Part shown: positions 1 to 9,808 of the stretch, piece by piece
Position numbering within the stretch: position 1 is the first letter of the stretch
Layout of the letters: the number at the start of each line of letters is the position of its first letter
Source of the DNA: Rhizomucor pusillus
Taxonomy: Eukaryota > Mucoromycota > Mucoromycetes > Mucorales > Lichtheimiaceae
Direction: 5' to 3'
Assembly: GCA_900175165.2 (NCBI GenBank)
Contig: FWWN02000647.1
Coordinates: 1 to 21,801, forward strand
DNA length: 21,801 nucleotides
The notes under the pieces: model-generated
Database searches by the model: none
What the model saw: only the letters and a program-made list of their open reading frames with translations
What the model was told of the DNA's origin: nothing
Made by a program: the position numbers and the translations under genes

Positions 1-1729
1 CTTTACGGCGATGGAAGAAACTAATAGAAATATATATTTACATCAACATTAACAAGCAGGCTGCGCAGTAAAGAGAGTATATTTGACCGGAGAGCCTGGC
101 TCTCAATGAGTTGCAATATGAAAGTGAGCTGTTGGAAGAACCTTTGACAGATCTCCAAGAAAACGTAAAGCTACAGCAGCCATGGTTGAAATACGCGTCC
201 GTAAACTTGTATTACGTTGCAAGTGTGATAAATATCATAGCTCTCATATTCGAAACAGAAGTGGCAAGAGCAGCTTCGTTCGTTCTGACTGACTGGGAGA
301 AGTAAAGTGGACGGAACACGTAAGCTTTCCCTCGCAGCAGCTCTCAGACATACCATGCAAGGTAGAGTAGGGCGTAGGAGCTATGGAAGGCGAATGAAAC
401 ACTTCACGATCACTGAGCAAGTCGAAATGAGCAGAGCAATCTCTGAGGCAACCACGAACCAGAACTTGCAAACGCGCCGATACGAATACTCACTCTATCA
501 CAGACTACAACAACAATACAATAGCAACCAGTAGCAAGCTAAAAGGTGTTTACAATAGTCAAGTTATTGCAAAAAGAATACTGGTGCCGTTTAGTTCACG
601 TTGTTTCCAACGGTATATCCAGGGACCACCGCGTGGAGGCGGCACCGCCAGTCCCCTAACCGCCCTAGCGCCAGCCATCGGCCATCATCCACCCGAGCAG
701 GTACCGGTGTCGGCCAACTGTCCATATTATATGCCACTAGGGCGGCCTACTCGCATGTTATCCCGAAGGAAGGTCAGGAGTAGCTCCCCGCTCTGTCCAA
801 AATTATGTCCTGAAAATTCTTTTTATACCTGTTTATTTTTTTGTTTTCATGAGCTTGTGGTAACATTTTCGCATTTGGGCCTCTCTTTGGTATCAAATGA
901 AAGCTGGGAGAATTTTATGACATGGGGCTGTTCAAAGGTATCATTTAATACGCAAAATTGAGGTGGTTACATTGTAGCAAAGTCTCGAAGGCGTCAACAG
1001 AAATTGACGTTACTCGTGGGTGCGTCCATTTTGTCGGTCAAAGAATCGATTCTCGGGTGGAGAAGGGAGTAGTGATTCCATCTCAAGACGTGCATCCCGA
1101 AGCTTTTTATTTTCCACACACAAGCAGTCTTGCAGAAATTCAGATCTTCTTATGAAACCCATGTAATGTTAACTTATATTAAACTTGAAACATTCTCTCT
1201 TTGTAAAGATAGGGAGGGAAGTCTGTAGTGACAGCCTTGAATGCTATGATCTGCTTTGCTTACGGAACTAAAGTTTTTTCCCGCTTTTAGTCTTCTACAC
1301 TGTCGCCTTCATGGCCTTCGAACTATTTTGCATAGAGTGCTGTTCATATGAGTATGTCGATGGGCTCGGTGATGTCATACAAGGCATAGTGAGAAGCCTC
1401 GTCGTCCAGCCAGCGAAACACGAACAGCATTGCCGGACGTTGGCATTTGGCAATTTTACTTTCTCTGACAATGAAGCATCCAGCCCAATTTGTATGTAAA
1501 TAATGAATAAAGCATAAGTTTGTATGATTATATGGAACATTCAAATATCATATGCCTGCTAGAACGATACTGGATGTCGACATTTCCTGTGAGCAAGAGA
1601 GCTTAGGAGCATATTATCGTCCTAAGCCATTGCTAAATGATCTCCATATCGTCACCGTTCCAATTCGCGCTCCCTCTTTATCTCTCTCGGTGGAAGGAAA
1701 CAAGACAGGGCATAGACAAGATAGCGATT
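1..1729. other. Region without a supportable gene
   Basis: Only short overlapping frames occur here on both strands (for example 111-305 and 1311-1499 on plus, 1344-1544 on minus). None shows a domain I recognise, a signal peptide or a convincing splice pattern. A GC-rich patch at roughly 600-790 stands out from AT-rich surroundings and may be an old insertion. The stretch is also the downstream flank of the minus-strand acyl-CoA-binding gene that ends at 1730. Old transposon remnants are possible but I cannot name a family. Confidence 0.5.
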
Positions 1730-2898
1730 TTATACAGTTACACGCCAAAGTACAACTCTGCTCAACAATTTTCGCATAGCTTTTTGCATTCGCGGCTTGA
1801 GGTAATCTATAAATGCGTCCGCTACAGGTGAGCCTCGTTTCCACAATACCACGAATATGATGACGAGTATAAGCGAATTGACAACTGCGTGTTTGATGAG
1901 TGTTTTGAAAAGCCAGAGTACCCAGTACTGTTTCTGGCGTCGTTCCTTGTCATCTTTGGCAACACTCGCACGCAGCTTGTCGATCTGTTCGGAAAGAGCT
2001 GTCACTTCAGTTTGTAAATTTTCAATGGCGACATCTGATGGAGACTCGACGGTTGCTGCTCTCTTGGATGGGTATATATCTGGAGTCAAAGGGTATTCTT
2101 GCTGGATGGTACTGCTACTGCTGAGGAGGGATGGACTGGCTTCAGAAGGTACGTATCGATGTTGCTGCTGCTGTTGCTGTTGATAATGATGAATGCTGTT
2201 TCTGCGGCCTCGGGAGAGATTGAGTGGAAGTGGCGAAGTTAACTGTTGTGGTTCAATATGCATTAGACGCACGTCGTAATCCTTTTCGAGATCATTCAGG
2301 GAATCAATAGCAGTATCTACTTTAAAAAAATAGGTTAGATCCGGTTATATGGGAAAGAATTGCATATTTTCATACCGCTAACGTTATCTTTTAAATTTAT
2401 ATACTGCAAGAGTTGTTTGATAGTTTCCGCATGTTCGTGGTGTGGATGACGTTGCAAGAACTACGGATGGTCAGAGTACAAGAAAAAAGTCTGAATATGA
2501 AAAAATATACCTCTGTAAGCAATTGCGTGATACCATCAACGTAGAGTCTCTGGGCTTCCACGGGACTCACGGACCGCATTTGATCCCATGCTTTCCTGAT
2601 TATCAATCCGTTTCAGTAAATATCAATTTTGATAATATATCACGCTGGAAAACCTGTACCATTTCGCATATTCGACGACGTGTCGCGAAGACGGCCGTGG
2701 GACGTTGCAGTCGCCCTGAGAAGCTTGTTTGTACAACCCATAGAGACTTAGTTTGTCCGCCGTAGACGGCTCCAAGGAACCGTCAGCAGCGTGCGGTAGT
2801 GATCGTACCGCGTGCAGTGCACGGCAGAAACGCGAATGAGTCTCGTATGCCGACAATGAAGGAGTGGTCATGAAGGAGGAGAGGGGGGAAAGGGACAA
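1730..2898 (-). CDS. Membrane-anchored acyl-CoA-binding protein (ACBD5/Atg37-like)
   Basis: Four exons in transcription order: 2898-2660, 2595-2511, 2460-2376, 2316-1730; about 331 residues. The N-terminal ACBP fold binds long-chain acyl-CoA. Visible family residues are DGSLEPSTADKLSLYGLYKQ, GD followed by an RP pair, the AKW that straddles intron 1, and KAWDQM..S..EAQ.LYVD in exon 2. After about residue 115 come a helical linker, a poly-Gln and Ser-rich low-complexity stretch (about 178-205), a coiled coil (about 231-256) and one hydrophobic segment (about 278-295, VNSLILVIIFVVLW) followed by a basic tail. ACBP plus coiled coil plus C-terminal membrane anchor is the plan of animal ACBD5 and yeast Atg37, which sit on the peroxisome membrane and act in lipid transfer, ER contact or pexophagy; location here is inferred. 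The alternative start Met at 2871 would remove nine residues. Introns are 64, 50 and 59 nt with GT-AG ends. Confidence 0.88.
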
Positions 2899-3221
2899 GA
2901 GAATAACAGAAACTAAAGTGGGATTTGCGCTGAGTCATTGGCGCTTACCCCACAAACTACTTTTGGAAGTCCTGTACGAAATGCATATGACACAGATTTC
3001 TATTTCCGTTGCAGTGAACAGGACGAGATTGAACGGTGTTTCATCTTGCATCTTTGACAAAAGAAAAGCCTGAATGATAAAGATGTCTAAAATCAAACAG
3101 ATATTATATGCAAGTTTGGTCAAATATTATAAAGTTGGTTCGAAGATATGCATAAATCAGACTTTCACGTGGTAGCAAAGAAACAAAAATAGAGGAGGAT
3201 GTATACATTCTCTTTTAATCT
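2899..3221. other. Intergenic: promoter of ACBP gene and 3' flank of SGT2
   Basis: No gene is seen. Both neighbours are on the minus strand, so this 323-nt stretch must hold the 3' end of the SGT2 transcript and the promoter of the acyl-CoA-binding gene. No clear AATAAA on the minus strand just after the SGT2 stop. Confidence 0.5.
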
Positions 3222-4640
3222 CTAGTTTCCACCTTGGTTGTTGTTATTGTTGGCTCCTCCTCCAGCTCCACCCATGAACTGGCGAGCCATTTCCATCATT
3301 TCTGGGTTGCGCATCATTTCGGCAAGTCCACCTCCGTTGCCGCCCATGAACTGCTGCGCCCTGCATAAATAACAAAATTAATATTTGCCTGCGCTGGGAT
3401 TTGACATTTGAAAATGAAGACTCACATTCGCTGGAGATTGGGGTTGTTCATCAACTGATCAAACGCGCCAGAAGACATCATTTGTTGTGCCATATTCATG
3501 AGTGCAGGGTTGTTCAAAAGAGCATTCAAGTCGGGCATGCCACCAGCTCCGACACCAGCACCCTGAGAAGCTCCTCCAGCTGAACGGTCTACACTACCGA
3601 GCTTCGATCGTGCAGTTGCGAGTGAAGACTTGATGGTAGCATTCTCGGGATCAAGCTCCAAACCCTTCTCATAAGCTTCAACTGCCTCTTGATATTTGCC
3701 TTGGCAGAACAAAGCATGGCTAGAATCCAAGCGTTAAACACTTCATGCTACAATGCTATTAAAAGTCCAGTGCCGCCCTACCCCATTCGGCTGTATGCCT
3801 TGCTGTATTTCGGATCGATTTCCGTCGCCTTCTTTGCATCGTTTACTGCCATTTCGTGATCACCTTGCTGGCTGTATGCTGCAGCGCTGTATGGAGATTT
3901 AATATTTCGAGTGCAAACAGGATCCCATTAATTTCATCATCTTACCGGTTAGCGTAATAAACTGCTTGGTTGCCATTCAGAGCAATTGCTTCGGTGTAAA
4001 GTCTGATAGCTTCTGGGTAGTTTCTTTCTGCAACTTTGCGATTTCCAGCAGCCTTGAGTTCTTCAGCCTTTTGCTTATCCTCCTCTGACACCTCCTTCTA
4101 TTACACGTTAATCGTTTCCTCCTTGCAAATACTACTATTAATCGACTTACGGTTTGAGCTAAACGATGCAGCGTGTGAGAATTGAAAAGATGAATTATCC
4201 ATTATCATTGCGTCCCTTACCTTCAGCAGCAGTGGTAGCAGCGGCAGAGCTTGATGCGCCAGCCTGTTGTTACAAGCTGTGTTACTCGAAATCCTGGTCC
4301 CAAGTGCGAAACAACGACAAGTACCTGAGCCTTGGTCTTGGACTTTGTCTTGAGGTATACTTCGAAGATAGACAACAGGTTAGCAGGCTTAGTGCTGTAA
4401 GCTTCCTGCTGAGCCGGATCGTTGGGATCGACACCAAAAGCTTCACCGATGCACTGCATGGCGACTAGAAGTGGTTATACAATGTTAGGACAGAACGAAA
4501 ATGGAGATCGTTAAAGTATACTATATCCATTTACCTTCAATGCCTTCAGTGTCATCTTGACTTATGGTTCCATCGTCGCAAGATTTTTTCAAGAACTCGA
4601 GAATGGAGAATACGAGCGCCTTCTTATTTTCAGGTGCCAT
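3222..4640 (-). CDS. SGT2: SGT2-type small glutamine-rich TPR co-chaperone
   Basis: Eight exons in transcription order: 4640-4535, 4464-4325, 4263-4221, 4158-4151, 4097-3946, 3886-3782, 3719-3426, 3360-3222; the total of 987 nt is an exact multiple of three and gives 328 residues. In the family, SGT2 hands tail-anchored membrane proteins to the GET/TRC40 pathway and contacts Hsp70/Hsp90. Visible parts: an N-terminal homodimer/Get5-binding domain (about 1-75), an Ala/Ser linker, three TPRs (about 105-215; AGNRKVAERNYPEAIRLYTE, then VYYANRAAAYS, then KAYSRMGHALFCQGKYQEAV), and a Met/Asn/Gly-rich C-terminal substrate-binding region with NNPALMNMAQQMM and NPNLQRMAQQF. Length matches yeast and animal SGT family members. 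The fourth exon is only 8 nt and is needed to keep frame. Start chosen because this ATG opens the conserved dimerisation domain; none lies upstream in frame nearby. Confidence 0.96.
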
Positions 4641-5258
4641 TGTAGCAAGTGGAGGAAGCAGAGAGAAAGTTTAATGATGCGCAGGCGCGAGGACTTGGGC
4701 GTTCAATTGGGCGACCATTGCTGTAAAATTGAGCGCACTATCTGCATCCCAGACTGTTCTACATAATTTTTTTTCTTTTTTTTGTATGACGTGTTATTCA
4801 GAGTGCACAAAAAGAACCGCACCATTGCTATCATTCAAATCAAAAAGTCTGAAATCTATATAGATCTAAGGGACGATTCCCTATCTAGGTGCTTAATGTG
4901 GGCAATGGCTTTCTCCCCCACTATGGTTGGGAGGAAATGATATCGGAAGAGTTTGCGAGAAAAACAAGGAATATACATTTCTGATTCATTCCAGGGCGCG
5001 ACCAGAGAGAGGGCTGTCTATTGCGTTGCTGGGGTGGGTGGTTCGTCATCAGCAGGAGGCGTCAAAGTGGTCTATTGCAGTTGTGAAATCAGGTAACTAC
5101 TGAGCTGGCGGTTCCCCTTGGAGGATCTATCGAAAGAAAGGTTTTAATTGCCAATGCCTCGAGTGTAGCACGATTACAAAAGCTTGCACTTTGTTGCGAG
5201 CTCTCGACCGCTCATTCCTCATGCGTAACTCTAGACAATTAGATACAAGATCGTGAAG
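4641..5258. other. Intergenic: SGT2 promoter, T-rich tract, possible coding scraps
   Basis: Upstream region of the minus-strand SGT2. A plus-strand T-rich run at about 4767-4783 (A-rich on minus) lies about 130 nt from the SGT2 start. On the minus strand 5071-5018 reads as a 17-residue Pro-rich tail ending in a stop and preceded by a tag acceptor, but no matching upstream exon can be established. I do not call a gene. Confidence 0.4.
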
Positions 5259-6397
5259 CTAAGCTTGCTTTACTAGAGCTGAAGTCCACGGTGGAAGATG
5301 GCTCGTACCGGGAGTAGAAGCGTTGCGTCTAAGGCATATGACTGATAGTGGTAGGTCTAACACTTGCTCGCGTTGAAGGCGTTCCAGTTGCATTTGAGTT
5401 GTAACTTCTCGGCAGCTCGAAATAATTATCGAACAATTTCCAAGCACAAGATGGTATTTGGTCTGGTCTTTGGGAATAGAAAAGGAATCTCTGAACGTGA
5501 TACTTGACACTCCAAGGTGACGCAGTGCTGGAGAATTGAAAGAGCAAAGGATGGAGTCTTTGCAACTTGATCGTGCTCAAGGAGGGTGAACAACCAGCGC
5601 AGTTGTAATGCGCAGTGCTGTGCTATAGGATCCAAGACTCCGAGACTGCCTTCACTTTTGGGTCGCGTTAATGATGAAAAGCTAATTCTTGGGATTCTTG
5701 GGAAATTCTTATGCGTCAAAAAGGCACTGATGGTTGAGCGCAAACTGGCCAGGAAAGAGAGGGGTACCGGCAGGATGCGTATGCAATGCCAGACACGTGC
5801 TAAAAGAAGCGAGTTGGCTACTAAGGCGCGACCCATTTTTGATAGAGATCGTTGGGTCAGGAACTGAGCGTGAGCGCGTATTTCTTGTAGGAGCTTGTCT
5901 AAAAGGGCTTGGAGTTGCGCTTTGCTGCTGCTCAGTGGGTAACCGAGGTATGTTGTTCCGATTGATGATGTCCAGTCAAGCCAACTGGAGATACCTTCAT
6001 TTTGTAAGACGTGGATCCATGCAGTGTGGGCGCGGCCACTGAGGGGATCTGCCGCAGTCTTTCCTCGATTAACTCTGGCATTGGATGCTCGACCATATAG
6101 GTCCAGAATTGCAAGGAGGGTACGGAGCTCGTCAACACTTGTCGGTGAACAGATTTTCTTGTGAAAGATAACGACAAACTTCAACAAGAGCAACAATGCA
6201 AGTTTCGATGGGGAATCGGCATTCGATCCATACTCATCGTTGCTTGGGGTATTGGGCAAGGTGAAACTGTTGCGGGCATACGTCGTGTGTCGTTGAAGCG
6301 TCCAATGTCTTGCGCAGAAAGACGTATGTTGAGAAATGTTCAAACCCACTGGACAATTGCCGTAAGCATGACGGATTTCTTGGCATAATATTGGCAT
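5259..6397 (-). mobile_element. Decayed LINE-type (non-LTR) retrotransposon, C-terminal part of reverse transcriptase ORF
   Basis: The main frame 6397-5426 encodes the end of a non-LTR reverse transcriptase and the region after it. Landmarks of LINE ORF2 proteins are visible: LYGRASNARVNRGKT, then TYLGYPL, then RSLSKMGRALVANSLLLARVWH, then SEGSLGVLDPIAQHCALQLRWL. A second frame at 5510-5259 may carry on the 3' part. The place where the catalytic F/YADD should precede the conserved Leu-rich stretch reads VVIFHKKICSP, so the active site is lost, and upstream palm-domain similarity breaks into different frames near 6240-6400. No amino-terminal endonuclease is present, so the copy is 5'-truncated, as is usual for LINEs. 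No target-site duplication was found. Dead element; boundaries approximate. Confidence 0.85.
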
Positions 6398-6943
6398 CTG
6401 TCAGCATGGCGGATTTGAACTTCTCCACTGCGTCTGTGCGCAAAACAATGCAGCACTCTCTGATTTGATTGCGGTTGGATCTACATTGGTTTGTGGTCCA
6501 GTGTTCAGAGCAATCTGGGGCAATCATTGCGCAGCACGTGACAAGCAAGTTCATCATCGACAAGTCGATGATGAGCTCTTTTCTTACTTTCTTGCCATTT
6601 GAGCTCATTATAATCATGCAGGATATCCCAGGACACTTTGAAGCCGCTGTAGATAAAGTATCAACGCCTGACTCCGTGTGGCAATCCAGTGACATGTATC
6701 GAGAATACAGCTCGTATGTGAGAAGTAGCAGAGATGTCTTGTCCATCACAATGCAGCCGGTGAAAAGCATGGCAATTGACGGGAAACAATTTGACTGAAG
6801 TCGGAAATCTGTGTTCATCAGAACAGCCAACGTCTCGTCCATCACCTGACAAGGTTCCAGTTCTGCCAAGTCCTCGTCATTTGTTTCCGCAGTAACCTGA
6901 CCGCCGTCACCGTCAAGATCAAGCGCGATTCGCTAGGACAGAA

Positions 6944-7656
6944 TTGTACTTTCATCATCAAGGCTCTTCCTGTTGGAGACGTTTGCTGGAGGTCCGAGAA
7001 GTCAACGATCAACTTGACCATGCAAAATCCTTTCGTCTTCCATCGACATTGTACGCTGAACAAAGGGATCTTGCCACGGCATTGAAGATACTCAAGGCCG
7101 GTATCGAGCCAAAGCAAATTTTGTGAAGCTTTTGGCGATACAGAAGGAACGTGTTGGTACTTCCAAAAGGCCTGGATAACCTTAGGATGCCAAACGTAGC
7201 AAGGATGGTATGAAAGGCAAAATGACGTACTTCGGCGCATTCCTTGACAAAAGAGGGTATGAATCCGCTACACGTACGACTCAGAACAGCGATTGCATAT
7301 CCTGCCAGCATTGAAAAGGAACAGCGCTTTCCTGATATTGTTCTGGTAGATGGAACCTATAGAACGAATTAATACATATGCCTTGTGTGAACATCATTGA
7401 CATCAGCAATGTTGGACGTCAAAAACTCATATCATTTGCGATCGACGATGCACGGATTTCAGATGAAAAGCTTTCAGCATATACATGGATAGCGGAATGC
7501 ATGGACCAAGTGATTTGGGAGCCGGTATCCAAAAAGCCCGGAATCATTATCACGGACTATGCTGGAAGATCCTATATCTTAAAATGCTTCTGGACGCGAC
7601 CTTTTGGCATCAACAAGCTCCCCAATAATTCGAAATTGGCCTTGTGGAAGACATAG
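6944..7656 (+). pseudogene. Broken FAR1/MULE-type transposase remnant
   Basis: Pieces of a MULE-family transposase lie in order on the plus strand but in different frames with stops between them. At 6944-7126 a segment includes FRLPSTLYAEQRDLATALKI and KAGIEPKQIL, the linker after a FAR1/GCM-like zinc finger; the usual HNH just before it reads VND. At 7340-7369 VLVDGTYRTN contains the first catalytic Asp of the DDE domain, directly followed by TAA. After a frameshift, 7378-7656 reads NIIDISNVGRQ, then SDEKLSAYTWIAECMD, then IITD, which would hold the second Asp. The third acidic region and the terminal inverted repeats were not seen. The preceding plus-strand frame 6469-6798 may be its N-terminal part, but I cannot show it. 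Inactive; family call rests on remembered FAR1/MULE spacing. Confidence 0.7.
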
Positions 7657-8133
7657 GAGAGATGGAGTTAACGACAAATTAGTCGGTCTGCAATATGGTG
7701 ACACTATCAACAACCTGACGCAAAACCACCGAGAATGAAGCTTTACGCCTGCCCAGCGAGTCGAGCATATATACATTTACGTACCGCTTTGCAATTGCAA
7801 TTCGAATCTGCTGAAACATTTACGCACCTCTGGACGAAGCGAAGCGAGTCTAGCTGCAGACTAGTCCTCCTGATATGATTGTAAATGGAAGGAATCAAAA
7901 TGTTTCATATGCCAGAGAAGGATTGGATTTTGTCGGTGGTATGTGCTACACTGGTCATCTTAAATGCAAATGGAATGATACTAACAGCGAGCTGTATATA
8001 TTTCGGGTATTAGGTTAAGCAAAGTTGTTGATTTTACAACTAGGAGACGTGATGGAGCGATGACAGAGTGTGAGGGACGGCGGCTGACTCCCGCGTAGCA
8101 CTTGTCGAGCAGAATTCGGATAGAGATATCAAT
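7657..8133. other. Non-coding: transposon debris and promoter of the 8134 gene
   Basis: No intact frame. The first part probably continues the degraded transposase (short plus-strand frames at about 7700-7860 without clear motifs). The last 150 nt would be the promoter of the small gene that begins at 8134; no obvious TATA element. Confidence 0.4.
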
Positions 8134-8703
8134 ATGGAAGACGTTGAATCAGAAGTAGAGTCTACCGAGACTTGTCATGGGTTACTGCGAAGTGACATGA
8201 AAGTTAACGAGCCGAAATCTGTCGAAACGCATGAAGATATGGTGCGGTTATGCAAGTTCTGTAAGAATGCATTGGACAAACAAGATCCGGAGGCGGTCAT
8301 TGCTTTCCAGGCTGTAGGTGAGTAGAATGGAAATCCTATACCTGTCTACCATAAGGCCGTGGTTGGATTCTCTCTTGCTCCATATTACACGGTTCACCGA
8401 ATATTGCTCTGTTTGCTGGGTGATGCCTGAAACAATGATAAATGGGAGCCTGCGGCAATCTCCCGATATTTTCTATTTCTAGTACTATCTTGTTTGGGGT
8501 TAAGCATGATCTTTTATCTATTTCTCTTGGAAGCAGACGCTTTGTGCACAATGTTTGAAATCTGCAGCGTTGAAGCACCGAAGAACTTGACTGCGCTTCC
8601 CAAATTTGTAACAGAGATTGACAAGATAAAGCAAGTGATGAATATGTACGGGAAGCAATCAAGAAAAGAACCGATGCATGAAGAACCTATCGCTAGACGG
8701 TGA
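8134..8703 (+). CDS. Small protein with C-x2-C motif, unknown function (possible decayed zinc finger)
   Basis: Family not recognised. Exon 1 (8134-8317) encodes an acidic N-terminus and CKFCKNALDKQDPEAVIAFQ. It ends at a strong donor, G|GTGAGT. The best open continuation is 8537-8703 (or 8534, because the acceptor is a tandem AAGCAG), giving about 116 residues with a helical, basic-acidic tail. The implied intron of about 219 nt is three times longer than its neighbours. In another frame exon 2 reads TLCAQCLKSAALKH, a second C-x2-C. The exon 1 frame, read past its TAG at 8323, gives PVYHKA. The order CxxC, H, CxxC resembles a LIM-like zinc finger broken by a stop. A canonical AATAAA lies 70 nt after the stop. 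Either a short real gene or a pseudogene. Confidence 0.5.
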
Positions 8704-8772
8704 CCACTTTAATGGAGATATTAAACGCGAAAAAAAAGCCGAGAAAAATGCTGGTATTTCTTGTTTTCGCTG

Positions 8773-8778
8773 AATAAA
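8773..8778 (+). terminator. Polyadenylation signal AATAAA
   Basis: Canonical hexamer 70 nt downstream of the stop at 8703, on the same strand as the small CxxC gene, consistent with its 3' end. Confidence 0.5.
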
Positions 8779-9562
8779 GATTTGTTTAATAGTGTAATGT
8801 CTCCAACAGCAATCAAATGTTGACTCCACGAAGTAGACTTCGATACATCCAAAGTACGTACCTCCAAATTAGCAAATCCTATAATGATGAAAAGAAAATT
8901 TATTTATCAGCTGGAGTATACCATCTTAACATATATCAATTGTGGGTGTGAGCGTCCTAGTATTTGAAACACGATATTCTTCATTTCATGTGCAGTAGGT
9001 CGATGCTCACGTAAAGAAGCATGCAGCTTGCACTGTAGGAGGAGGTCACCATGTCCATCATCAATATTGATCTTTAGTGTTTCAAATGCAAACAACAGTC
9101 AGTTGGTCTACTTCCAGGGTCCAAGTTTTGTCAGCGACAATTATAACAACAGGGTCCTTTACAACATATCTATTGTCTCGATTGGGACAGATGAAAAATT
9201 TCGTCACAAGCCCAAAATATTTACAAGCACATCACGCGGGAGAGTCAGGAACATCATATTCAATCAGAACGATCCATGCCGGTGTGAATAGCTATCTCAG
9301 GGCGATAACAATGCTCCCTAATCATGTACTGATATCGATCATCGTCTTGTGCGCAGAAATTAACAGCTGCAAAAACAACCAGCAGGTCATGTATCCCCTT
9401 TGCAGTTTTTGGAAGGAGTCAAGATTGTGATGGGCAAAAACGGTATGGTGCCATTGGTGAGACTGGATTGCGTCATGCGTCTTTTCTGTTGTTAAGAGCT
9501 TACATGCATGTAAAGCAGCCAATTGCAAGAACCTTGGCCAAGTTAACGTAAACACATCCGCA
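8779..9562. other. Region without a supportable gene
   Basis: Plus frames at 9028-9291 and 9077-9430 overlap each other out of register, and minus frames lie at 8907-9095 and 9322-9555. None has recognisable domains or a clear splice pattern. Probably the distal upstream region of the protease gene, perhaps with old insertions. Confidence 0.4.
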
Positions 9563-9679
9563 GATAAAGTTTTGGAACAACGAACGCGGATAAAGACAGA
9601 TGTCGTGTGTCATCACACAACAATAACGGAAACACCGGCTGATCGTCATGTGCTCCATTCCTACTAGCGACGAGATAAG
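9563..9679 (+). promoter_or_regulatory. Cluster of GATA-factor core sites upstream of fungalysin
   Basis: GATAAA at 9563-9568 and 9589-9594 and GATAAG at 9674-9679, all on the plus strand within 250 nt of the protease start. GATA factors of the AreA/Nit2 type activate secreted protease genes in fungi when good nitrogen sources are absent. A regulatory role here is inference; the motif is short and common. Confidence 0.35.
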
Positions 9680-9690
9680 GGACTGTTTGC

Positions 9691-9697
9691 TTTATAT
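9691..9697 (+). promoter_or_regulatory. Probable TATA element of fungalysin gene
   Basis: TTTATAT about 112 nt before the ATG at 9809, followed by a pyrimidine-rich stretch (tccctccctccacttct) typical of fungal core promoters. Confidence 0.4.
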
Positions 9698-9808
9698 CTG
9701 ATCCCTCCCTCCACTTCTACGCCTGGCTTCTTCCCAATCGATTTCTTGTTCCTACCTATCTTCCTCTACGTGTCCCGCTTGCTCTTTTCTTTCTTTCCAT
9801 TGTAATTC

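Noticed and set aside
6234..6869. 211-codon minus-strand frame
   Set aside because: Composition is not protein-like for most of its length; its last 40 residues overlap the frame-broken LINE palm region, and the other part lies opposite or between the transposon fossils.
9028..9430. Plus-strand frames of 87 and 117 codons before the protease
   Set aside because: They overlap in different phases, have no recognisable domains and no supporting splice pattern.
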